Positions 38,001 through 50,000 of a stretch of DNA of 64,000 bases are shown here, in pieces. Numbering within the stretch: position 1 is the stretch's first letter; the number at the start of each line of letters is the position of its first letter. Below the pieces are notes generated by a model. It was not told where the DNA came from. It saw only the letters and a list, made by a program, of their open reading frames with translations, and did no database searches. Source of the stretch: Nipponacmea schrenckii (lineage: Eukaryota; Mollusca; Gastropoda; Lottiidae). Made by a program: the position numbers and the translations under genes. The stretch covers positions 14,322,001 through 14,386,000 of the forward strand of contig CM060200.1 of NCBI GenBank assembly GCA_030562195.1, written 5' to 3'.

Positions 38001-41000
38001 TTTCCTCAGGTTCCAGTTTTACTCTTGAACTCATTTAATCTATCAATATTTCAAGTTTTCATGTTTTTAGAAATACTAAGTTATTACAGGCAGTAATTAA
38101 AACTATTTTACCAATAAGTGGAGCATATATTGTTGTCACCCATGTCCCTCCATCCATTATAATAACACTCCAAAAGGCTCATCTCTTGACTGATTTATCA
38201 AATCTTCAAAAGCCCATAAGGTGCTCATTTCATGTTGACCAATTCAGACAAAATTTTGTGAAATTTGTAATAAATGAACTAATGATAAATGGTATTGAAA
38301 TTTAAAAGGTATTGAATTGAGGTTATTTCCTTGTTTTTGAAACACATTAAAATATTAGTTCACAAACACTCTGGAAGACGAATTCTTGACAGATTTACTT
38401 GAAACTTAGTGCAAGTGAAGGATGATGACGAACCTATTTAAAATTAGATAAAAAAAAATACTTTACATATTGAGCTCTTGACCTCAGTCTTAAAAACACA
38501 TTCAATTTTTAGCTGTTGAACACTAAAACTCATAAAATTTCCTTGCCTGATTTAGACTTGATAATGTTCATTATAAATCCAAAAAGAAGTGTATGACTGA
38601 AGGTTAAATATTTCATACATAGGTGATTGTTTTTATTTAAAATTAATGCTGTCTTAAGCAGTCTTGATATATATGTTGTGATCATAGGTTCTAGATTCAT
38701 GTTTACAAGTTTATGTCAGTAGATGAAAATGGTCAAACTTTTTTTGTTAATGTTTACAAATGTATCCAAACTTATTTTAAAGTTGCTAATGGGTCTGATG
38801 ATTATATTCATATTCATGAACAATTTGTTTTCATTTTTCTTGAATACAAATAATATTAATGTGTCAGAGTTTTAGCTTATATGAAAAGACAATAAATCTT
38901 TGGTTGAAATGAAGATAATATGGAATTCATTGTTAATTAAATAATCTTAATTGCAGCAATAAAGGTTCAAAGAACTGAATTAAAAAGAATGTTGTTATTG
39001 CAAATGTTAAGCCAAATTCTGTTAAAGGTTGATTTTTTAATTAAAAACAAGGTTTTTCCTCAAGGATCAGAAAAATATTTAATAAGAGTTGTTGGCCTTC
39101 TTTGAAAAAAGCATTCTAATGCACAATAATTAATACATTTAGACGAAACTTGGTAAAATTGCTATGTCCAAATTCTTTACCATAGATCAATAAATTATCA
39201 GTCATGACTAGTATTTTGATTACCTTTGACAAATTGCCTGATTTAATAATCACCCAATTAAGATGATAATTTGATTTATTTCCACCTATAATATGTATTT
39301 TAAGCCCACTGTCACACTAACCCATGAGGCGATGTTAAAAAAAACATCTGGTAATTTTTATTTTCGTTTTCTTTATTGAATTAAACTTGCTTTAGCCTTC
39401 TTTTACAACAAAACCAAATCTTTGAAATTTTATCAATTCTCCTACTTTGAGGTCTATAAATAACATACCGGTAACCTTCTTGTCTTTCCAACTTCATCTC
39501 TCCTCAAATTGTTTTGGTCATTTTACTGTAGCCTATAAACCTTCAGTTCTTGACTATAAGCTTAACACAAGGTATGAATAGGATTAGAATCAAATGACAA
39601 TTTCAGTTCTGAGCTTGATTTTTATTTTGTGCAACTCCATAATTAGAATGGAAATATAATCTAACAGTGCAAATGTCAGAATCTGTGTCGGTGTTAGTTT
39701 CAGAAGAAATATTCCACATATTTAAATGGTACTATCAAAATGCAATCGGTACTAAGAAATGTGATATTGATATATTTTCTATAATTTAATCTTAATTTAA
39801 TATACTCTATAATTTACTGGTTAATTTTTACTCTTGTCATGTGTTATATCAATTTGAAGTTCATTATCTAGTCACATAGCTCAAGTTTTATTTTATTTTA
39901 TTTTTTTAAAAACAAATATCGAGCAAAGTCACCAGATTTTAAGGTCCCTGTTGCCAGATTTGTTTTTCCCTAATAGGTACTTGTCGTGGAATCTTGATAT
40001 CTTTAATGAGATATTGAAATATAATGATGTTTTAATAGACATATAGGTACATAAAAAAATTGATAAATATGATAAAAATTGGTATCAGTGTCAGGGATCA
40101 TGATTTGCCCATATATGCCGGACATTACTGACGGTCTTGCCAAAATGACCGACGCCAATTTGCCTCTGTCGGACATCAAGTATAGGTTAAAAAAATTATT
40201 TTTACCTTGCTCCAAATTGTATACAGTAACGTACAGTCATTATATCAATTAACTCTTTCTGTCAATAAATCTAGTTAAGGGATTACCGGTAATAGGTTAA
40301 TTATTGAACAATGAAAATCAATTGGCAAAAGCGAGTAACACTTGTCACGATAATCCTTTAATCACTATGTATGGATTCAATTGGTTTCCTATATATTATG
40401 CCGTTAAATTCTAATCGGTCATCATTCATTGATATTATCCTTCATTATGTCCATGATACGATGAATGAAATGACAGTTCCAATATCGAAAGTAGCCTCTT
40501 ATGCTGGTTATAAATGATTGTACAGTCAAGTTATAAAATGATTATACGAAACGAAGTTGAGAAAATATTTAATTTACACTGAAAATCTACCACTAATACA
40601 AAACAAATTTTGAAACAATGTCTATGTTATTTATAAATTACATAGAATAGACGATTATCATAAAATAACATGGATAAAATTATTTTAACATTGAAAACGG
40701 TAGGCCATGTGAAAATTACGGTAACGAAAAGAAAAAAAATCGGTAGATTTAGGTCTCCCAGCGGTAGATTGGGAGACAACATCCAAAAGCGGTAGAAACC
40801 CGACAAAATCGGTAGATTACACATATATGAGATGTGACCCTCTTAAAACATTGTTTGAAATTGCCCGAAAATGCCGACAGGGAAAAAAATAAATCATGCG
40901 ATCTCTGATCAGTATATATATAATTAGGTTTAAATTGTTCAGTGATGCTTTTTCAAATGAATTTTTCTGCATATGGGCATATGGCCTATTGAGCAACTAC

Positions 41001-44000
41001 CTGTTTTTATTTTTTTCAGTCCTATTAATAGTCGTGTTTCATCTTCAAATGTAAGCCGGCAAAGTACACAAGATTACTGGGATGGTTCAGTAGATTTGAA
41101 TGAAAATCAACCTGTTCCAGAACTTTCTTCTCCTGTTCGATCGAGATGGATTGATGCCTTCAACAAAGTTTGTGCTCAGCTTAGTGAGGTAAGACCTCAT
41201 ATTATATTTCCAACATGACTTTCTAATATAAAATTTGAGTTGAAAATGATTGTTAACTATTGTCTTTGTGTTTCATCTGCAGATTCGTGTATATATTTTT
41301 AAATCTTATATTAGCAAAGTTTAGGCTGTTTAAATCGGGGAAATGAATGGAAAACATCTGAAGATCCCTCAATATTTGGGTTCTCATAAAAAAAGTTTTC
41401 AAGCTGGATTAACAGAAATTAAAAATGAGTTTGAATTGTTTAACCTGCTGTTTTTGGGTCAGTGTTTACATTGATAAAGATCGACAGAAGAAAAGCAGAA
41501 AGAAGTTACACTTTGGTAGTTCAATAATTTGTTTTGGATCAATATCTGCTTTAAAATATTAATCAACTTCTTTTGTCCTAAACATTAATGAATGGAACAC
41601 ATGTATTACGGTGGATAAAATGTTAAGCGATGTGCTGTAAAATGATGCTGGATTAGGGAACATTTAGTGATACATTCTGAAATTGATCAGTGGTCTGCAA
41701 AACTCCTCAATTCCTAGAGGTGACCATTTTGAAACTCAACCACCTAGTTTGTAGATTTGCATAATACAGCAGATGAGCTCTCATATTATGAAAATTGTGT
41801 ACTTTTTATACACCCACACAAAATTTCCTGATAATGAAAAGATTTAAGAAAATAGTTGGAAAAATGCATTAGGCCTACATGAAAAAGAATAATTTTTAAC
41901 ACAATATTTAACTTATACAGAAGAGTTGTGTGTAAAACTTAACCACAACAGATATCACTGACACGACAGAAGTTCACCCCCCTGAACCTGGAAGTAAAAG
42001 ACTACCAGACGATTTAAATTCAAATATTTCGAAAAAAAATTCAAAATTCAAAAATTGCTCTCCACAGAAATGTGGCCAATAATCAAATGTATCCATGTGC
42101 TAAATTTCATCGAAATCAGTCAATCAACAGTGCCTGAATTAGTCCTTGAAAAATTGTAACCAAATTTCAAAATGGCAGCTGGAGCTAATTGTTTAGGTCA
42201 TATTGATAACTATTCACAAGTTATTCATAAAACAGTTTGCACTTTTCACCTAGCTGTTATAGACCTGAAGTTACATGTATGTAATTATGTCATTTGAGTT
42301 AAAGTTAAAATCTCCAAATTTTGTTAAATCATATCGCCTTTCAACTGGTGAAGTTTTAAAATTCCACTATTTATATGAAGTGAGAAATCAGAGTTTGAAT
42401 TTTTTTTTCTGATGACCCTTAAATTTTAAATTGCAAATCAAAGGATTTAACCAAATTGCATAAAACTTATAATTGTTAGTTGACAAATACTTTGAAATGT
42501 CAGTAAACTGACAATAAAGATGCAACAGCAAAAAACCTCAATTTCCGGTTCTCACTTCCAGTTGGAGAAAGAACTTCTGGTTTTGTTTTATTTAATTATA
42601 GTAATTATTTTAAGGTCACATATGAATTCAGAATGGATTTACCTGAAATAATCCGAACGATTGCAATACCTAGGTCATAATACGTAATAAACTCTATATT
42701 TTACATGGGTCAGAATTCGACCCAATACACATTGACATGGTCCTGTCTAATATTGTATACAATGGATAAAAAAAAAAGCAAAAATAAACACTATTTTAAT
42801 ATAAAATTTCTCTCAAAAAACACAAGTACATGTGCATTAAATGGACAGTTAAATGTTCCAGCGATCAAGTACATTACCGCAAAAGAAATATACAATACTT
42901 CAACGTACAATTTGTTGAAAATAAACAAGTACATTTACATATTAAGTCCTATGTTCCGGCAAACAAGTACATCACTGTAAAGAAGGAGAAATTCACCAGA
43001 AACTTGTCCTGGCTGTTTAGATTCTATAGCATTTTACATGAAATCACCCTACATACTTGTTATTTGATGTTAAAGGATATGTGAAGAGATTTTCAAAAAA
43101 GGCTTGAAACCACCTATTTGAAAAGTAAAATCATTCATCTATCGATTGCAACCAATAAAAAAAATTAGAAATAATTCTAAAATAGCTAAAAATCCTTTTA
43201 AAAACACAGGTCTGAAATATGCAAAAATGAAAGGTCGTTTCCGTGACCTTTTGTAAATGACGTCAGAGATGCCCAATCTAATTCACCCGCCATATTGTTT
43301 ACATTGACGTTATGCCGCAGTGTGTGGCCTATGGCTGTAATAATCGCGGAGGAAAGGGCTCTGGTGTTCATATGTTCCGCTTTCCTAAAGATGAACATCT
43401 TGTGAAAACTTGGATTGTCAAACTGAAGCGGAAGAATTTTTCCCCCACTAAATATTCCAGGCTGTGTTCCGATCATTTTGCAGACGATGCGTATGACCGG
43501 AACCCAGTCTTACTAGCCCAATATGGATATGTGAACGCCAATCCAAAGCTCAAGGCAGGTGCCGTGCCAACCATTTTTCGTGAACCACTTAGGCCTCATG
43601 CCAGCATTGACCAGAAAAACAAAAGAGGCGATCGTCGAAAAGGTGGAGGGGCTTTTGCCAAGAGGCAAAGGTTGCAGGTGAGTTTCAAAATTCTGACTTA
43701 AACCTACGAATGTTGAAGATTGAACTGAAGAAGAAATGAGTAGGCCTAGATCTTATAAAGTAAAAGGAACGTACATGGGCTAAGTTAATCCGAGTTATCT
43801 GTGGCATAGTATTGTCAATTTTTTACGAATTTTTATATTTAGGCCTATTGACTAGGCCTATTCTAGGGTCAGAGATCCTTGCTCTAGCTAGGCTATCGTT
43901 TCAGTCGGATTCATGTCTCCCGAATCGGCTACGCACTTTTTGCCTATTTCCTCCCTTACGAATGGATGTCAGCAACAAATATGCACATAAATCTATACTC

Positions 44001-47000
44001 CAACCCTTTATGGCCATTTTCATATAATAAAAATTGGTCTTACCTTCACAACGACCGTCCACTACCATTTTAAAAGTGTCCCTATCGTTTCCATTTTTCT
44101 GAATTTCGTTTTGATCACTACACTGCAACACTAGACCCTCCTCGGCCTATCAGTGAGAAAAAGGCCTACGTCCATAATGATAAATTCGGCTCTAAATTAC
44201 AGTTTCTCCAGAAAATTATTCACTTATGCCTCTTTAAATAATGTATAACATGTCCCGAAACAAAATTGTGGGATGTGAATAAGATCTTTTAAAGACTTTA
44301 GTGGCGAGTTCCCCATTTTAGAACAAATTATGTAACGCCATTTATTTGTGGCAGTGGCTCTTTTCCACAGCGTGGTAACATTTTATATTAGCACACAACA
44401 GCACACACACGCAGATTGCAAACGAAAGCAATTATCCCGCTATATAAGCCTAGTCGAGATTTCCACTGCAATATTACAATGATTTGATTTTAAAAGTGCC
44501 AGCTAGGTGTGAAAACGGTAGCCTAGTAGGCCTATTCAAATTATCCTAAAGGCAGTAAAGCCAAAGGAGAAATTTCGAATATGCCTGATGCAATTTACGT
44601 AGGCCTACATTTCTGGTACTTCTGAAGGCTCTTTACAAATATTCAAGATCAAAATCAACCCATGAAAATGCCGACTGTACTCTTCTAACTTCAAAATTTT
44701 ATGAAAATCGCAACAAGGCCTAGCCTAATTATATTTACCACGACGTGGTTTTTAGCCACTGCACTGAACGGCAACTGTCGTAATGAAGATAAAAAAAAAG
44801 AACCTATAGGCCTACTACGAATTTGAATCAGCAAAGGCCTCTTCCGATCAATATTATTGTTGAGAGCCAATTTAAAAGAGTTTGTGAAAAGTTTTTGCCT
44901 ACCATGTCGTATTTCCAAGATGGGGATCATCCTCTTCTTCCGTATCTGTGTCAAGTTCTGATGGATCGGAAGAATCCGACTGGGGGGAGTCTGAAAGCTT
45001 GGCAGTTTCGTCAGATATGGAGCGTTTTAATGGTTCGAATTGATATGGCTTAATTTCTAATGACTCTATACCAGCTGATAAATCCTCCATTGCCCACATA
45101 TGATCAGAAATTAAAGCGCTAAACTCCCGAAGGTTATAATAATATTAGCTAGGCTTAGTTCTCCATTTGTTTTTATTTTAGTTGGGCATCTCTGACGTCA
45201 TGCGGTCACGTGATCGCCTAGCTCATTAACGTTCGACTCATGCTAAAGAAGCCTACTTTGAAAGCCTTTTTTTCTACTCTAAACGTTTTTTGAAAAAAAA
45301 AAATTTGTTGGAATTGATAGATATGTTAGTTTACTTTTAAAAATAAATGCTTTTGATCAAATTCAACGATTTTCATATTTCTTTTCACATATCCTTTAAT
45401 ACCTCACATTATAATGTGGTCGTAGTTGTTACCCCTATCAGTCCGTTCGTCATGAATTGGCTTGTGAATGCGATACAGACTACAGTGTCCGAATTCGATA
45501 TTGATGATTTTTTCGATGGACTTTTATGGAGTTATTGCCCCTTACTTAGTCAAAATGCATCGAAATCGGCTTGTGAACACGATAGAAACTGCAGTTTTCA
45601 TCTGATTTGAATAAAATTTGGTGTGATCATTTATATTGATTAGATCTTGAACAAGTTCGATATTGATGAATCTGTGTATTGATACAACATGTCACAATAC
45701 ATGTATGGTATTGCAAGGTCCTGTCATTCCATAAAAAAAGTGGGCAATATTTTATTTACTACTAGTCGGTGAATACAAGCTTATCCCATCATAAATTCTT
45801 TTCGAGGACAGACAGACAGGCTTAATTATATTTAAGTTAACAGTTTATTAGTGGTATAATTAAATTACTAGTACTAACATTTTGTTATCTCAAAATACAA
45901 AAGTATTAAAAGTATAAAATATTGAAACCTTGGAAAATAAGTGTTACCTTTTATCTATTACCCCATATTGCGATATGTATTGTATCGTGACTCTTGTATC
46001 CAGATACATATTGCATTGTTGCAAGATTGGCAAACCCAGCAAATTTTTATACCAGAACAAAAAACAAATATTTACTATGAGTTATTGCCCTTATTCTTGA
46101 AAACACTTTCAATTGTAAATACTCCAGAGTGTACAATTCTTGAAGGATATTGACGCAACATGTTGTTATTAGTTTAGATTAGTAAGGATACACAGCCACC
46201 CAAGGATACACCCTTTCAAATATCAAGAAAATAAAAGAATATTTGATATGAGTTATTGCTCTTGGTCTTGATAACACTTAATTTTTAGCATGTAACATTC
46301 TAGAAGGCAGAAATCTTGCTAGATTTCAAAGAAAACAATACTGTTCAGTATCACTCCAAAAGGAACGTATGATTGAAGGTTGAATATATCATACTAATGT
46401 ACATTATCTTGCCTGACAAGCTATCTACATCTGATCTGTTTAGATTTTGATTAAAGTGGATGAATTATTACCCAATAGTTTCTACTGGAGTTAATCTTGG
46501 GCCTTGAAATAAATAAATTATGTTATGAATACACATTTAACCAAACTATCACAAACCAACAATGTATTCTGATTTTATTAACACCTAAATTTTGATTGCT
46601 TCATACTACATATATGTGCTTGGGTTTTTTATGATTTTCATGACATTTAATTCAGGAGTGTTTGGAAATGTCAATGTAGTTTTCAAAGGTTACAAATTAT
46701 TACTGTGAATGGTAAAATGTAGATGAAAAATATTAGGTTACATTAATCCTATTTGTTCTGTAAGGGAATAGTCTCATTTGTTGTGTTTAAGTGAAACTGG
46801 ATAAATTTTATGGGTAACAATTATCCTTGATTAATAATGTGTTTTAACTGATAGTTTATATGGTTTTATTAATCTTGATAAGATTGCTAGCAATATCTTG
46901 CAATAATCATGCTTCAAAAATACATTGCAAGTTTATTATTAAAGAGTATGTAGGAGTTGTAAAATTAAGAAGAATTGAAAATACAGATTGCTCAAATTTT

Positions 47001-50000
47001 CAGAGTTAAAATTAAACCATTCTTGTTTCATTTTTCTTCATTTCAGTTCTAAGTTTTCTTTGAAGTGATTTATACTCGTGCATCAAAAGTATTATGTCAT
47101 ATATTTATCTAAGTTACTTTATTATCAAACCCTACATTCGGAATGTATGTTTATAACAGAAAAAGCATTTACAAATTCATTTACAATTTATGTTTATTTA
47201 CTCCAAAATAATTAAATGATTTTATTGCCCATTTCAGCCTTTGAGTTCAATGAAAAATATAACTGTGAAGGTGTTAGACCTATTATCAGAATCAATAATG
47301 TATATATGAGTTTTTTGATATGTTTGATTATCAAACAGCTGGTACACAATGTAACTTACAGTAAAAACAAATTATATTGCACAAATGACTATTGAATAAG
47401 TATGAATGTATAAATGAATAAATCTGGTTATAATAGACATTGGTATTCTATCATTTATATATAGTATGTGGTAGAACTTTGTGTCTTGGTGCTTTACAAT
47501 CTTGGTGTTTGACAATATCTCAATGTTTCACAATTTTTTTAATCAATCTGTGTGTTTTAAAATATCTTGAAATCAATCTGAGTGTATTACAATATCTTGA
47601 GATCAATCTGAGTGTGAAACAATATCTTGAGATAAATCAGAGTGTAAAACAATATCTTGAGATAAATCTGAATGTAAAACAATATCTTGAGATAAATCTG
47701 AGTGTATTACAATATCTTGAGATAAATCTGAGTGTGTTATAGCTTGCAATAAATCTCAGTGTATTACAATATCTTGAGATAAATTTGAGTGGATTACAGT
47801 ATCTTGAGATTAATCTGAGTGTATTACAATATCTTGAGATAAATTTGAGTGTATTACAGTATCTTGAGATAAATCTGAGTGTATTACAATATCTCAAGAT
47901 CAATCTGAGTGTATTACAATATCGCGAAATCAATTTCAGCGTATTACAATATCTCAAGATCAATCTGAGTGTATTACAATATCTCGAAATCAATCTCAGT
48001 GTATCACAATATCTCAAGATCAATCTGAGTGTATTACAATATCTAAAATAATCTAGTGTATACAATATCTAAGATAAATCAGAGTGTAAAACAATATCTT
48101 AGATAATCTGAATGTAAAACAATATCTTGAGATAAATCTGAGTGTATTACAATATCTTGAGATAAATCTGAGTGTGTTATAGCTTGCAATAAATCTCAGT
48201 GTATTACAATATCTTGAGATAAATTTGAGTGGATTACAGTATCTTGAGATTAATCTGAGTGTATTACAATATCTTGAGATAAATTTGAGTGTATTACAGT
48301 ATCTTGAGATAAATCTGAGTGTATTACAATATCTCAAGATCAATCTGAGTGTATTACAATATCGCGAAATCAATTTCAGCGTATTACAATATCTCAAGAT
48401 CAATCTGAGTGTATTACAATATCTCGAAATCAATCTCAGTGTATCACAATATCTCAAGATCAATCTGAGTGTATTACAATATCTCAAAATCAATCTCAGT
48501 GTATTACAATATCTCAAGATCAGATCAAGTGTATTACAGTACCATGGAAATCCAATCTTGACTTGTGTCACTTATTATTTTAAAATCTCTTATATTAAAT
48601 AAAGCTAGGTTCTATACCAAAGGGACATTGAACAAAAATTGAAATGAATCTTGTCATGTTTCTTGTCAACTTCCCAGACAACTTTGCTGCCACTTTAGAT
48701 GTGGGTGTATTTTGGCTTGAGTTTCCTTGAAACAAATTTTCCTGGGTTTTTCTTTAGTTGTTTAGTTCTTGCCAATTATTCACCATGTCAAATTTTAAAC
48801 TGGGTAGGGTTGGTGTGTGACATATTTGGCAACCAGTTACTTTCGGTTTATTACTTAAGGGGATACTGCGTCTTAGCATGAACATAAAATTTAAGTTCTC
48901 AAGTATGGTCAATATGATTATATTTTATTCATCAGTGAACTTACCTGGTGTCATAAAATGACAGAATCCACTAAAATCTGGAAAACTCACAATACTAAGT
49001 CTTTTTTTTTAAACACTTAATCAATTTATTACGCGTTTTTCAATAATCAAATATATGTTTATCGATATTAACCAATTTTATTAATTTATGTTATATATTA
49101 CAGCAGGTATATTTACTGATGAAAAAAGCTCTTATTGGCCAAGTTTAAAATTTTATGTTAATTCTAAGACCTATTATCCCTTTAAGGGTAGAGAGATTCC
49201 TAGTCTAGTGCATTATATCTGAGGAAGTAATGTATTGCAACTTAATAATTTGAATCCTGCTAACCGTAACAGATAAACTAAAGAAAACACCATATCCTGT
49301 ATTGTTGAGACTGTAATGAAAATGATTTTTGCTTGAGTTATAAGAAATTGTTTTCAGTATAAAGAGAGTAACTAATGGTAAAGGATTTGGATATGGGAGG
49401 TGTTCTTAATAAAATTGAAAGTCGGGTTAATGTTTTAATGAGTGAAAAAGAAGCAAGAGATATAGACGATTATGAAGAAATAAAACGTTTAAATAGTCTG
49501 ACTGATGACAAGGCAGGAAATTTGAAACTTGAACAATCTAGATGGAGTTTGATTAAAACTGATTCTACAATTATTCGTCAATCTAACGTTCCTGTTTGGC
49601 GAAAAAATATTGAACAAAACAAAGAGTGTCTGGGAAATCAATTCAAAGGTTTATCAAATGATATGCCACAAGAAATCTCTAATTCTAAAAAGTCTTGGTA
49701 CTTGAGTAGTGTTGTTATTAGTGATGAATCAGTAACTGACTCTGAACAAGGTGAAGAGGAAATAATAAATAATATGTTTTCTGAAAATAAGTTTAATGCC
49801 ATTGAGGACTGCACAGAGGTTTGTATCTGAATATCTCTTTTTAATGAATGGATATTGCACACATTCAAGTAGAGAGAATATGCTCAAAAGTATTATAATT
49901 TTATACATTAAAACAAAACAAAATAAAATGTACAACCTCAAGCTTTAGAAAATGATAAGTGATTATTTTTACGATTTTCGTTTTATTTATGTGCCCTCAT

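Larger units (their letters stand above)
43074..45395. mobile_element. TTAA-flanked THAP transposon (Kolobok-like), 2.3 kb
   Basis: It is bounded by TTAA (43070-43073 and 45396-45399). Terminal inverted repeats start AGGATATGTGAA(G/A)AGA on both sides. Two first exons face each other: a THAP protein (plus) and an acidic protein (minus). TTAA targets plus a THAP domain point to the Kolobok superfamily (family knowledge; piggyBac is the alternative for TTAA). The 1.2 kb between the two exons has no recognisable transposase, so this copy seems internally deleted. It lies in the UNC13 intron before 49.4 kb. Confidence 0.72.

Noticed and set aside
42705..43084. Overlapping 84-91-codon frames
   Set aside because: Two overlapping frames of low-complexity composition that start inside repeat B; no domain recognised.
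43312..43701. THAP exon as an alternative exon of UNC13 or a separate host gene
   Set aside because: It lies just inside terminal inverted repeats with TTAA flanks and shows no phase or domain link to UNC13.
47440..48602. Long forward and reverse frames of [10 protein letters not shown] / [10 protein letters not shown] repeats
   Set aside because: Both strands are open only because a 30-bp stop-free unit is repeated; there is no splice or start context and no family similarity.
49358..49364. TATA box (tataaag) for the alternative first exon
   Set aside because: It is only 11 bases before the ATG and directly follows a splice acceptor, so it is exon sequence.
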